64,000 nt of DNA from Astrocystis sublimbata. Its lineage: Eukaryota > Ascomycota > Sordariomycetes > Xylariales > Xylariaceae. Where the stretch lies: NCBI GenBank assembly GCA_022453515.1, contig JAJNNY010000047.1:124001-188000 (forward strand), written 5' to 3'. Both the position numbers and the translations under genes were made by a program. Shown in pieces: positions 24,619 through 36,615 of the stretch (position 1 is its first letter; each line of letters opens with the position of its first letter). The notes under the pieces were generated by a model, which saw only the letters and a program-made list of their open reading frames with translations, was not told the DNA's origin and ran no database searches.

Positions 24619-26272
24619 TCACGACCCCCTCCCCCCCGAAACCCGCCTCCGAACCTGCCCGCTCTTCCTCCCATCCCTACCCTCATCATAAAAGCTCGTC
24701 CCCTTCCCCTTATCCCTACCCCTACCAACATCCTCCTCCGACCCGCCCTCGTCGTCCGCATCGGCCGCCTGGCGATAGCGGCCCACAAGTTCCGGCTCAG
24801 AGTCCGGGTCAGGCGATTCGTATTTGATCTTGACGTCGTCCTTGTTATCTTCATCGTCGTATTCTTCGTCTTTGACGCCCCTTTCCATCTTCACCCTCCG
24901 GTACGGCGGAGGCGACGTGTCACCATCGTCTGCTCCATCAATCTGGCCATAGCGACCTCCCACAACCCCGTCCACCTCATCTTCATCATCTCCATCTCCA
25001 TCCTCTTCCCTTTCCCCTTCCCTCTTAACCACCACCTCCCCCCTCTGAACGCCCCAAAACGCCTTCAAAACCCCCCACGCAACCCCCATCGCAACCATCT
25101 CAAAACCCCAGAACAAACCCGTGCAAGCGACAAAGGCAAAGACACGATGATTGTACATAAACCATCTGAGCCCCGAGAGGCGTGCGACAAGCGTCACAGA
25201 TGATGAATAGACTTGCAATTCCTGCCCGGCCTGCACGTCGACAAGGACAGATAAGGGAAGATTGCCGCGCGCGAACTCGATCAGCTCGCCCATGGCGACG
25301 GTGAGGGTTGTGGTTTCCGCGCTGTGCGGGCGGAGGAGGTGGTAGATGAGAAATAGAGCGCGGGAGGCGGTGGTTACGAGGGGGTCCGAGTAGGGGAGGA
25401 GAACGGGGCGGCGGGAGGCGAAGACGATGTTTGAGGGGGTGATGTGGGCGTATGGGTCTGAGGAGGGGGTGGAGGAGAGGGGGCCTGGGATGTAGGAGGA
25501 GGAAGGGAGGGAGATGAGGGCTGGGTTTAAGGGGAGGGATTTCAGCGCGTAGAGCGCGATCATGAAGTTGCCGCGTCGGAGGTTTGTGGGGGACCGTGGG
25601 AGGGTGAGGGTCACGGTTACGTCGTAGGCTTGCTCTTGCATGAGGGTGGGCGTGAGGGTTAGGATGCCGTAAGGGTTGGGGCCGGCGCTGGATAGGTTGT
25701 TAGCTTGGATCAGCTCTGTGGTGGGTGGTGAGGTATGAGTTGGGAGGGCTTGGTTGGGGTTGAACGGCAATATTCGAAGATAGTATGGACGTATATATGT
25801 TTGTATGTGTAAGATGTATGCGGATGTATGTTCATGTATCCATGTAGAAAGATTGACACTAGTATGTGCACTGAATGAAAAGTGTTAGAAGGACTTACTT
25901 GTATTGCAGATGCAAGGGGACGGATATGAGTTTCTTGGGGACATAGTTGTAGTAGAAGATGGGATAGGCCAGGGCGGCGATGGCGAGCAGCACGACGGAG
26001 GCGAAGACGAAGAGCACGGTGCTGATGTAGGTCCTCTTGGCCGTCGACGAGGTCGCGACGCGGTAGGGTGCTTTTACATATTCCTTAAGAGTTGTGTTAG
26101 TCAGGAGAATTTGAGGTGGGCAAGTTGTGAGAAAAGTGGCATTGTGATAGGGGGTTCATGAGCAGGGCTGCTCGATCGTGAGAGTAAGTAGCAAGAGGCG
26201 AATGGGCGTGAGTGAAGAATGAGTGAGAGCGTCATAGAGTGAGAGAGAGAACGGATTCCTGCTACATACCAT
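24619..26272 (-). CDS. Seipin (lipid droplet biogenesis protein)
   Basis: Three exons on the minus strand: 26272-26270 (the ATG alone), 26083-25899 and 25687-24619; 418 residues. The chain starts M|EYVKAPYRVATSSTAKRTY, then a first membrane helix STVLFVFASVVLLAIAALAY. The junction to exon 3 gives LHLQYNAGPNPYGIL, the typical luminal seipin motif, followed by the beta-rich luminal fold with YDVTVTLTLPRSP. The second helix is near FAFVACTGLFWGFEMVAMG. A long acidic, disordered cytosolic tail follows. Seipin forms ring oligomers in the ER membrane at droplet contact sites and controls lipid droplet assembly. The start codon is separated from the rest by a 186-nt intron; a CCACCATGG context and exact phase support this. 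Without it, exon 2 has no in-frame ATG. Confidence 0.85.
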
Positions 26273-28597
26273 GGTGGCTGTTGATGGCGAGGCGAATGCG
26301 CCATTTGGCACCGGGTGCCCTGGTTGATGAGGCTTCGAAGACTCAGACTCGGGAGATGAAAGAGGTCGACCAAAGTGTAGAGATGGCGTTGCGCAGTTGA
26401 ATCATTATTGTTGACGTCGGTTTGGCATGTGGTCAGGCTTGGCACCAACCACTGCACCAGCTCAGGCGAGGGCACGTCACTTGTTGCGTTACCGGTAACA
26501 TGGCGACAGGTGTGTTACCGCTGCCCCTCTTCAACGTTACCGTTCGGTATTAGCTGGGGCAGTCCACTATAAACAACCTTAAATCTGTCTCACAGTTATC
26601 CATGTAGACAGACAAGATCAGCAACCCTTGAGATGATATAATTGTTTACAAAACATGGAAATTGTAGAAAATCAATATGACGTGCTGCAGGAGATTCGGA
26701 CTTGGCTGTGTAGCTGTGAGCACTGGGCAGATGGATAGACAGCTCGACAGGGAACTGGCTGCAAGATGTCAGCGTTTCATGTGTGGGCGGCGGGCAGACA
26801 CGTTTCGGGGGTGGCTCCGCGGCGCCCCTCCATCCATCCCCCCATCTTCAGCGCTAAGCAGCAGTCGGCGGCGGGGCAGCTTGGCGCACCACTCCAATAA
26901 CTCCCCCGCCATCTGCCCTTAGCTCCTGGCACTGGCCCGAGAGCTTGTCCCCTGCCCATACTGTGCGTACTGTGTGCAGGTCCGCGCACGTGCACAGTGA
27001 CCACGAGGGGTGGAGGTCTGCAGGACCCCCCAGGTACGTACTGTGCAGCCTGGCGGTCGCTGCTGCTTCTGATGTGTTTAATTTCTGCAGCTGCTACAGC
27101 CTCACTGACGAGACCTGACCGTCCCTTCCTTTGATGGCTTGTGTCGCCCTGCTGATGTATCAAGTATATCCATTTCTGGACCAATTGCAAAAGCCGACAA
27201 TCAGTAAATCATCAAGTACCTAAGTATCTTTCTGCAGGTCAAGTGAGGATCAAGCCCCCCAACGTTAGTCGGAGATAGTGCACGAAACCTACCCTTCTTC
27301 AACCTCGCCGCCATTCGCCCGCTTCCCACTTGTCTAACCCCTCTGATCTCGTCAGCGTGGTCTGCGCCGCCAACACTTGCGCCTAAACCTGTCAAGCCTA
27401 GGCGACCTGGACAACTCATACAGTATCTAAGTTACCAAGTGACCGACTGCATCAGCTGTACAGCAGACAACGTCGTTTGATACCGTCGCCCTCAACAATC
27501 CCTAGCGACAGTGTGTCTCTGTGACCTGCACAGTATCAGCAGCCAGACCGACTTTATACTCGACGACCAGCACTCGTACCAACGGCGAAGTTGCACTGTC
27601 CGGAACTGCAGGACAGCGCTGCACGACAGGGCGACAGGAGGACCCGGCGTCCCCTTTCTCATATGCCGCCGGCCAACGCAGCAGCTCAACAACCCCCACC
27701 GCTCTTGTGAATTTCCGCATCCGCAGTCCCACGTCTTGGAGAAAAATCGACGACCACCTCACTGCCTCGCTGCCCGCTGCCCACTGCTCACTGCTTTGTC
27801 CCCAGCATTGTTTAGATCCGGGCGAGTCGACACAATCAAACACGGCCTGCAGCTGACAATCGACAAAGATCCGCTGCCACCACCACCACGGCGGCACGAG
27901 CGAGGCGAGCCACAGGCACGCCGGCATCACGGGACGCCTTCTTGTCCTCCATACCTGCTACTACGTACCTCCCTCCCTCGACCACGCCCTCGGCTTCTCG
28001 AGCTCCAGTCTCACCTTCGCCTCCAAGTCTACGTCCAAGTCCAAGTCTGAGTTCGTGTTGAAGCTCCAGCTCGAGCTGTAGTCCCGCGTCTTTCTGCCAT
28101 ACACTCTGCAACTGTGTACTACATACTGCCGTGTCCTGCTCTTGTCGCTGTGTCCGAGCCAACCTGAGGCGTCCCGGTCAGAAACATCGCTACCGATTAC
28201 CAAGCTAGCAAGCTACCGTCACCTGGTAGTGGAACGAGACAGCCACCAAACCGCCAAACCGCCAAGACCTCCGAGTGTGATACCCTTCGAGGGATCCCGC
28301 ACTTGTTACACCCAGCCCTGTACCGCCTTGTAGAGCTACCTACCTAGAGCTACACAGACCTTGACCACCGTCTTCTACTTTACAACCTGCATCTACAATT
28401 GGCAGACTATCCCTGTCGCTGGTGCCATACTACGCAACCGCCTCTGGGCCGCATCTGCCACTGCACCTGTTACAACTCCAACTTGACCTGCTTCTCGCCC
28501 GCGCGCCCCCGACTCGTCTTGCCCGTTGTCGCACACCTGGCCGTCGCCCGCCCGCGCGCTTGTAGCCTCCTCACGCTACGCCACGCCCATCAGCACG
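26273..28597. other. Long divergent intergenic region
   Basis: About 2.3 kb between the seipin start (minus) and the DUF7918 gene start (plus). Overlapping open frames on both strands at 27500-28200 carry no domain and no codon pattern that favours one of them. The right half is C-rich with many ACC and CTC runs and may be a long 5' leader. Confidence 0.5.
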
Positions 28598-30455
28598 ATG
28601 CCCTGCTTCAAGGGCATCGCCGTGAGCATCCATGCCAACTCGGCTCCCATAGCTGAGCATGGCATGCAGAAGCAGTCCCGCCTCTCACGCATCAGCACCT
28701 ACATACCTGTGCCCCAGCCGCAACTGAACCCCGACACCTCCAAGCATGAGCCCGCCAAGTTCGCCATCTCCATCACTCTGCTCACCCCGGGCCACCCCAT
28801 CCCTTATACGACGCCCAAGTCGACTCCCGAGAACCCGCACCCAAAGCCGCTCTATGCCGGGCCCCGCTCATCCTCGAGCTCCAACTCGGCTCAGCATGCC
28901 AACACCGTCACCCCTTACATACCCATGACCCATTCCGAGAATGAGACCATCGCCGCCTACATATACTTCGACGGCCGAGCCAAGGAAGAGGTCGCCACCC
29001 TGCTGCGCCCCGGCGAGGAGACCTGGGTCAACTCGCGCTGGGTCCAGGTCCCGGACAGCGAAGGCGGCGGTCTGGCCGAGCGAGAGTTCCTGTTCCGTGA
29101 GGTCGGACTGGAGACGTGGCTCAACGGGCTCGACTTGCAGGGTCACGACGCTGCCGCCAAGGTCGAGAAGCGGAGACAAAAGTTTGAGCGTCGTCATCGC
29201 CGCCAAAAGTCCGCTAGCGCAGCTGGCCTCGACTCCAAGACCCATCGCACCCGCGATACCCTCACCTACCGCTCCGACGACCATGTCCCCATAGGGAGCT
29301 CAGACGACGATGACTCTCTGTCGGATGACGACGAGCCGCCCGAGGCCACCGGCCAGATCAAAGTCGCCATGTTCCGTGTCATCGCATCGGGCGAGATAAA
29401 AAAGGGAGAATACTCACCGCAATTCGATGCTCACGATGACGACGATGACAACGAGGAGGGCAAGAAGGATGGTGCGAACGGCGCCATCGACGCTGACGTC
29501 GAGCACACGACAAGTTTTGCTAAGCCCAAGACCCTGGATCCGAAGACTATCAGTACTCAGACAGTGACGGGCATCGACGGCCCCGACAAGCCCTACGCCG
29601 TTTTCACCTTTTTCTACCGTGGCCAGCGTAAGTGATGCTCCACCCTTCTCCGTTACGGGTTGCGCTCCTCGTTGCTAACTCGTCCATAGGCCAGCTGCAG
29701 AAGATGGGTGTGATACAGGACCCCAAAGACGACAAGAAGACCGCGACTAGCAAGCGTCGATCGACTTTGGATTTCTCAGGACTAGGTCCACTGAAATCGA
29801 CGGGTACCGTCGGTTTCTCGGCCTTCCGAGACCAGGAGACGGAAGCCTCGCAACGTCGTAAGGCGCGGCGGAAAAGCAGTGGGGCTGTGCCTGGCAGCAT
29901 GAATGCCGACAGCGATGATGATGATGACGATGACGACGATCACAATCCGCTCGTCAAGATGGAGGATTCCGACGATAAGGTCGTCAAATCCCATCTTGAG
30001 CCCGAGGATGCCAAAGTGACGGGCGAATTACAGGCCGGAATTGATAGGATCAGGGTGAGTAATGTGCCCTCTGGTGGTGCTTTTTTATATGTGGGAAGAT
30101 TCTGACTGTCGACTCGCAGCTCAAGCGTCAACACTCGGCAGAACCCGAATCGGCCGGATCGAACAAGCAGTCGCCAAGTGTTGGTCCGCAGGCAGGGGTT
30201 GCCACCCCTCCCGACGCGTCGCAATCTGACCGGCCCAACCTCGACACTGCGCCCAGCATGCTATCCCAAGAACTTACGACCGAGTCTACCATCGGCAGTC
30301 CTCTGAAGAAGCAGCGGGCCAACGGGGATACTACCGAGGATCGGTCCGCCAATTTTCCGGCAGGTCTAGGTGATGTGCTAGCCAGAGCCACAGCAGGCCA
30401 ACAAAAGAAAGAAAGCATACCGACCGTACAAGTTACCGAGGACGAAGAGTTGTGA
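28598..30455 (+). CDS. DUF7918-type conserved fungal protein
   Basis: Three exons, 28598-29627, 29690-30054 and 30120-30455, give 576 residues. The N-terminal half has the beta-rich pattern of a large fungal family (DUF7918-like): MPCFKGIAVSIHANSAPIAE, a middle AAYIYFDGRAKEEVATLLR, and VFTFFYRGQRQLQKMGVIQ across the first splice junction. Between them are charged, Asp-rich linkers. The C-terminal third is disordered, with an Asp run (about residues 415-425) and a short KKQR basic patch that could be a nuclear signal. No function is established for the family. The start is the ATG just before the conserved PCFKGI; an open frame extends upstream but lacks conservation signs. Confidence 0.78.
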
Positions 30456-32990
30456 GGCAGACAAATCGCCGCGACAGAAGGACCTGATGATCCGTGATGA
30501 AATCACCAACCCACCTTTAACAGGCAGGCCTCTTGTCACCATTGCTAGCAACTCGAGCAATAAATACGACCTCGGTTCCACTCCACTCAACCAACGATGC
30601 ATGGCTCGCTCTACACACATGGCATGACATTTTAACGAGGCATGGTTCGTGGGATCATGAAATCACGGCGACGCAAATCGCAAGGACAGCACTGAAGCCA
30701 TCTAATGGCAGTGAGCCGGGCTCATAAGTCAAGAATTATCACCCCGGGTGTTGCTGCACCATGGGACTTATCAGCACCTTGGTTCTAATAGTGTCCAAAC
30801 ACTATGGAGAGTACACCAACATCAACGCGAGCAATCTCAACCAGGAAAGACGAATGTTTGAACACGTGATGCGGGACCAGGCGGACCCAAGGACTAGCAA
30901 AGCCTCGACCAAAACCGACCGCCTGCATCTCGTGGTCTGACGGGCGTTTTTAAATATGAAGGCATACATGGTATGGTGGTATCTGGGTTGGACATAAGAT
31001 GCGAGGTGGAATATCATGGCATCCATGCGGCTTGCTTGCTTGCTTGACTTGGCCATCAGCTTGAGATACTCAAACAAACTTTTTTTTATTTGTCAAAGGG
31101 GGACGAAATGCGGACGAACTACATGCACCCGTAGGTGCCTAGGCAGGTGGTGGGCGGTTATACCTAGCGCAGTATGCATGACTGAACGCATGCATACAAA
31201 ACGACAGACAGATAGGTAGCGTTGTTAGATGAATGACAAAACTGTTTCTGACATGTTGTATATCACATCCATCACATCCCAGAGGAGATACACATCAAAT
31301 TCACCACGTCTCGGGGGAGATACAGAGGTTGAGAGTATCTGGGTGCATGTTACGATTACAATGGGTACGGAGATAGGTCGAGACTTAATTGGTTGATATT
31401 TCCATCAATTTTGGGTGTCTACCTATTATATCTAACAGAAATGTATGTGACGAACGAGGGCCTATCCCAAGATGACCCGACTACGGTATCTTTTGGAGGT
31501 AGGACGGTCTTACGATGCCCCCCGAGCCCTCCCAGCAATGTTCCCGTGTAGTTAGCTACTCTACGAGATGATGTTCATATCAATTGCCCAACGTGCATCA
31601 TGCATCATGCGCGCAACAAGCTAGATGACTAGGCGTGTGTGTAACCTAGACTGGATTATTAGTCTCCAGACTGTGGTGTGGTGGTGATGTGTATGTTGGT
31701 ATTGGGTAGGAGTGATGGGATGGGAGAGGAAGAAAGGAATCAGACTGTTGAGCTTGATTGATTGGTTTGGTGTCAACATGAAATTTCAGTTGGCTGTTCT
31801 TAGAAGTAGGTAGTCATCATTTGAATTTCGTTTCTTCCTCTCTTTCCCCGCTCTATCTCCATTGAGGATTTTGGGATTGGGGATGGTAGTGTTGTTGTTT
31901 TTATGTGATGTGGGAGACGGGAGATGGAAAGTTGGAAATTGACATACCTTTATTGCGGGATCGCGATGTTGTTATGGCATAGTACCTACCTACTGATGCA
32001 GATAGTGAAAGCTGCTTCAAGTAGCTCTCGGCATTGGGATGAATTCCCAGATTTGCTTGTGGCAGAGAGTGCGGACAGACAGACACGAACTTCAATGAAG
32101 AGTGTCTGTATTGTTATCAATATGGATGGAACAGGAGCAACTGTAGTGGAAATGGATGCAGAATTTTGTACGGGCGGGCGACGAGCAGGTCACGTGCTGC
32201 TGGGATGTCCACTTTCACTTCCAACTTCTGATTAGATAAGGTACTTGTGTACTTAGCAGCGCCCGCAAAAGCTTGGACCAACTGCGGTGCGGGCAACGGG
32301 GAAAGCAAGCAACCACCCAATTCGCCTACACCATACCTCACCTTACCTACATAAGGCGCCGACTTAGTCAGCCCAGCCAAGCCAAGCCGAGTCAAGCCAC
32401 TCCAGTCCAGTCAATCCAGTCACACTCCTCACTCACTTCCAAGGTTACCTTACCTATCACCACCACCACCACTCACCACTCACCTCAACCAGCCAACCTT
32501 ACCGCAGCTGACTGGCTGGACTACCCTGCTGCTCTCCAAACTGCTCAATTCGTCAATTGGGAAACGTTGAGAGAGAGAGATACAAGACAGGACAGGACAA
32601 GCAGGACAAGACAAGCTCGACTCGACACCCGTCCACCCGAGGCAAGGCCAACCAACCAACCAATCTCCACTCTGCACTACAACCGCACGGCACCTCACGC
32701 CATTGACCTCACTGCCATCAGTGGTTGATTGATTGCGATTAAACAAACCGACACTTCGAGCGAGCGCCTTGCAATCTCGCCCGCCACACACACACACACA
32801 CATCCCCCGCCTACGACACGGTACGAGGGACGGACAGTAGAAATTACGAGTCGCACTCACTCGCCCGCTCGCCCATCCGACGACAACACAGTCCGTTCCG
32901 GTACAGAAGGAGGGAAAGGAACATCCAGACAGAAAGGAAGGAAATACCAACCAACAAACAACCCAAAATCCAAACACACTGAAAGCGAAA
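30456..32990. other. Gene-poor interval
   Basis: About 2.5 kb between the DUF7918 gene and the complex I subunit gene, both on plus. No supported gene. From about 32330 the sequence carries repeated CCTTACC, AGCCAAGCC and CA-repeat units ((CA)n near 32787-32805) and is probably the promoter and leader of the NDUFB11 gene. Confidence 0.5.
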
Positions 32991-33642
32991 ATGTCCGCCA
33001 TCCGCTCCACCAACGCCGTGCGCGCCCTCACCACCACCACGGTATCTACAACAACAAGACAGAGCATGAGACAGTTCACGGCCAGCGCACGCACCTCAGC
33101 ATCGCATGGCCCGCAGTACGACCCGCCCACGGGCTGGTTGTTCGGCGTCAAGCCCGGCGAGAAATACCAGAAGGAGGGCTGGGAGAACCCGTTCTTCTAT
33201 GGGTTCTGTGGGAGTCTTGTGCTGGCTGGCGTGGCGTATGGGTTTAAGCCGGATACTTCGTAGGTTTTTTTTTCTCTTTTTTCCTCGTTTTGCTTTGCTT
33301 TGGGGGGTTGGGGGGTTGGTGTTTTGCTGGTTTTGTGTTTGCGGGTGGTATGTTTGGATACCCTGTTTGTTATCCCTGCTGTGGGATGATCTATGGGGAG
33401 GGGTTGAGGGGTTGAGGGGGGATGGGGAGATAGGGAGAATAAGAGGAGGGAGGGAAGAGGGGGAGCAAGGGGACGGTGATGAAGTTGGACATTCCACGAT
33501 TATTGCCTGTTGCATTCTGCTTGAATCCTTTGCTGACTTGACTCTCTCTACTCGCAGCATACAAACTTGGGCCCTCGAGGAGGCGCGCAGGAGGTTAGAA
33601 GCCGAGGGTATCCTCGAGGATCCGGATCACAAGAAGAAGTAA
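32991..33642 (+). CDS. NADH:ubiquinone oxidoreductase subunit NDUFB11/ESSS type
   Basis: Two exons, 32991-33259 and 33558-33642, give 117 residues. An N-terminal Ser/Thr/Arg-rich leader (to about residue 38) is a typical mitochondrial targeting peptide. Then come YDPPTGWLFGVKPGEKYQKE and GWENPFFYGFCGSLVLAGVA, a single membrane helix, ending KPDTSIQTWALEEARRRLEA. This is the pattern of the ESSS (NDUFB11) accessory subunit of the membrane arm of respiratory complex I. The 298-nt intron is long for this window and G-rich. The second exon completes the conserved DTSIQTWA motif exactly at the junction, which fixes the splice sites. Confidence 0.88.
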
Positions 33643-35379
33643 AGGATGGAAAAAGAAAAGAAGAAGACAAAAAACATTGGGTTTCTCTTTGCTTTGCTTT
33701 TTGCGCGGTTGTGGTTGCGGTTTGCGGTTTGCGGTTGCAACCACCTATCTATCAACTATCGCCATGACCTGACCTGACCTCCGGCTTCCTGGATCGATTG
33801 AGGACCAAATTCATGTCCTTGAGAGTGGACGGCGTGTTCCGCTGTTTTGGCTCTAGGAGAGCTGAATACCGCTATCGTCTGTTCCTCTCGCCTTGCGCTG
33901 TTTGTTCATCGATGCTTCTGCTCGTCTGAGGTCTACCTGTTACCGAATCGAATCAATCGACGACGTCTAGCCTGCCCGCCAGCTAGATGTATTTCGACAA
34001 ATGGATAGATGGGACCGACATACTTCCACTCTGCGATCTGTTCATGTCGTTTGGAACACGACCTCGGGCTAGATGGTTGAAAAAAAATACATGATTGCGT
34101 GGAAGGGGGGGTCGAATCAATGGACAAGTGCACAAGTTGCGGGAACAAGTGATCTAGGAAGCATGGCAGGTTGGCAGTAGGTTGGCATGGTGGGTAGGTA
34201 AGTAGGTAGCATTGTGGTGTGGTGTGATATGGAATTTCTTTTTCAAGTTTCTGCCTCTCTTTCTTTCTATCTCTGGTTGTCTGTCTGTTCGTCTGTTTAT
34301 AGAACAGCACATGGCATGGTAAATCGTCATGGCGTGTGCGTGCATACAAATATAGTACCATACAATACAATATAAACAAAATGTGTATAGAAAATTAGGG
34401 TCGCTTTTGATGTGTTGTGGGTAAATGGTTGTTGTTTCTTGTTTTTTCCCCGTGGTTTTTGCTTTGCTGGCTTGGGGTTTGATGTTATGGATGATGGTAT
34501 AGAGGAAGGTTGAGTTGTGGTTGTGTTGTTGTGTTGTTTTGTGTGTGTGATGGTGTTATGTTTGATTGTGGTGGGACGTATAAGGAAAGTATGGTTCTGG
34601 TAGATGGGATAGATTGGGTAGATTGATGGATGGATGGATGGGCCCTGAATAAATAAGATGAATAAAGTAAATCATTATGTCGACGAGCTGTTTCTCTATT
34701 ACCTACCTACGTAGCCGGGCGCGCAGTTGGTGATGACCTCAGTAAGTGAGTGAGTAAGTGAGTGCCCTAGGGCGAGAAAGATGAATGAATCATGGTCTCT
34801 GCATCAGCATCGGCATCGGCATCTAGATCACTGTAGTCTAATTATTCCCAATCTGTGCCTTTACAAATACAAACACTTATATCATTACCTCATCGTGTCA
34901 TTATGTCATATCACGAAATAAAGCCATAAGCTACTGAACATGAGATGGTGCGTGTAGCCGTAAGTGTAAGTGTAAGTGTAAGTGTAAGTGTAGGAGACCT
35001 GATGGTGTAGTAGGTGGTGGTGGTGGTGGTGATGGTTGTGGTATAAAATGCAGCGCAATCCATGATGCTATGCTACGCCGTTGCTACGCTGTGCGATGCT
35101 ACGCTGTGTCATGCTAACCCAAGAGAATTTGGCTATCTTGGACACACATCCTCTCTCTCTTTCTCGCGCTCTCTCTCGTTGTTTTTCCCATCTTCCCCTG
35201 CCACTACCACTGAATCAGACCTCGCGCCCCCCATTCTGCCCAACATGTTCCCATTACAACCCCCCGATATTCATCCAACTCTGATCCTATCCTAACCCCC
35301 ATCTTTCTCCCAGTCCAGATCTCTCCCCCCATTATCCACAAGATAAGACCTGAAAAGATAAATCCTCCACCTACCTCAC
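33643..35379. other. Gene-poor interval, convergent 3' ends
   Basis: About 1.7 kb between the complex I gene (plus) and the aminotransferase gene (minus). It contains (TAAGTG)n at about 34961-34992, a GGTGGT run near 35015, and imperfect GCTACGCTGTG-like copies near 35075-35105. No gene was supported. Confidence 0.5.
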
Positions 35380-36615
35380 CTAGCAAACATAGCTCCACTC
35401 ATGCTCCTCATCGCCATACTGCCTGGCCTCAATCCACTTCTTCATCAGCGCCGCCACCTCGCCGCTCTCCTCATGCTCCTTCAGCCCACAATCAACCGGT
35501 TTTCCCCTCCAACTAATGGTGCGCACGGGGCTCACAATCGCAGCCGTGCCCGCGCCGAAAACTTCCAAAAGTCTCCCCTCGGAACTCGCCTCAGCAAGGT
35601 CCTGCATCGTGATCTTGCGCTCGGAAATCTTCCAGCCTTCAGGCGCCAGCTTCTCTCTCGCTAGCGCCAAAATAGAATCCCGCGTCACGCCTTCGAGAAT
35701 CGTGCCGTCGAGCGGGGCAGTGACGAGTTCCTTTTGTCCGGATTGCGCGTCGCGGAGTGCTACGAAGAGGTTCATCGTCCCGACTTCGGTCACGTATTGC
35801 TCGGGGCCGAAAAGCCACAGGTTCTGCTGGAAGCCGCGCGACGCGGCCTCGAGCTGCGGCAGTACGCAGGGGGCGTAGTTCGCGCCGAGCTTCTTGTCGC
35901 CGACGCCGCCTGGCCACGCGCGCACGGCGTAGTCGGTTGCTTCCAAGGCGATGGCTTTGAAGCCGGTGGGGTAGTAGGGCCCGACAGGGGATGCGATTAC
36001 GAATAAAAGCGCGGACCCCGGCGGGCCGACGCCGAGGGTTGCTTGCGTGCCGATTAGAGTTGGGCGTAAGTACAGAGAATACCCGCGTTCTTTCGGAATG
36101 AACCGCTGCTCTAGAGAGGCGTAGCGCGCGATTAGGTCGGTGAGCGCCGTGGATGAGAATGTGGGCAAAGCGATTCGCGCGGCGGATTTGTTGAAGCGCG
36201 ACATGTTCTTGTCGGGCCGGAAGAGCCGTACACGCCCGCCGGCGTCGCGGTACGCTTTCATGCCTTCGAAACACTCGAAGCCGTAGTGGAAGACGCAGGT
36301 GGCGGGGTCGAGGGAGAGGTTCTGGTAGGGCTGGATGCGGGGCGCGAGCCAGCCGGTGGTTTGTGTCCATTCTATGGTGAGCATGTGGTCTGTGAAGTTG
36401 CGGCCGAATATCAAGGTGCTGGGGTCGTGCAGGTCCTTGGGCTTGGTCGTCTCCTGGATCTCGAGCTTCGTGGCGTCGATGTCGAGCGGCTTGGCTGTCG
36501 ACGCCGTCGGTTGTATGCTGTACCATCTCGATGATCGCTTGGCGATGGCGGTGGCGGGGGCAGAGGCAGAGGCTCGCAGAGCCCGCCCGCACCGAGGTAG
36601 TATAGGGCGAAGCAT
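35380..36615 (-). CDS. Branched-chain amino acid aminotransferase, mitochondrial
   Basis: A single uninterrupted exon of 411 residues. The first 35 or so residues are Arg/Ala/Ser-rich with no acidic residue, a mitochondrial targeting peptide. The class IV PLP aminotransferase core follows: FGRNFTDHMLTIEWT, CVFHYGFECFEGMKAYRD, SLYLRPTLIGTQATLGVGPP, GVGDKKLGANYAPCVLPQL (PLP lysine region), EQYVTEVGTMNLFV, and GTAAIVSPVRTISWRGK. It moves the amino group between leucine, isoleucine or valine and 2-oxoglutarate, in the last step of synthesis or first step of breakdown. The size is normal for fungal mitochondrial forms. The frame is GC-rich and casts long shadow frames on both strands. Confidence 0.95.
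   Translation of the reverse strand: MLRPILPRCGRALRASASAPATAIAKRSSRWYSIQPTASTAKPLDIDATKLEIQETTKPKDLHDPSTLIFGRNFTDHMLTIEWTQTTGWLAPRIQPYQNLSLDPATCVFHYGFECFEGMKAYRDAGGRVRLFRPDKNMSRFNKSAARIALPTFSSTALTDLIARYASLEQRFIPKERGYSLYLRPTLIGTQATLGVGPPGSALLFVIASPVGPYYPTGFKAIALEATDYAVRAWPGGVGDKKLGANYAPCVLPQLEAASRGFQQNLWLFGPEQYVTEVGTMNLFVALRDAQSGQKELVTAPLDGTILEGVTRDSILALAREKLAPEGWKISERKITMQDLAEASSEGRLLEVFGAGTAAIVSPVRTISWRGKPVDCGLKEHEESGEVAALMKKWIEARQYGDEEHEWSYVC

Noticed and set aside
27502..28203. Overlapping frames on both strands of the long intergenic region
   Set aside because: No domain, no splice logic, and several frames are open at once because of C-rich composition.
35639..36592. A 317-codon frame on minus in a different phase of the aminotransferase gene
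   Set aside because: Arg/His-rich shadow of the aminotransferase frame, which has all class IV motifs.
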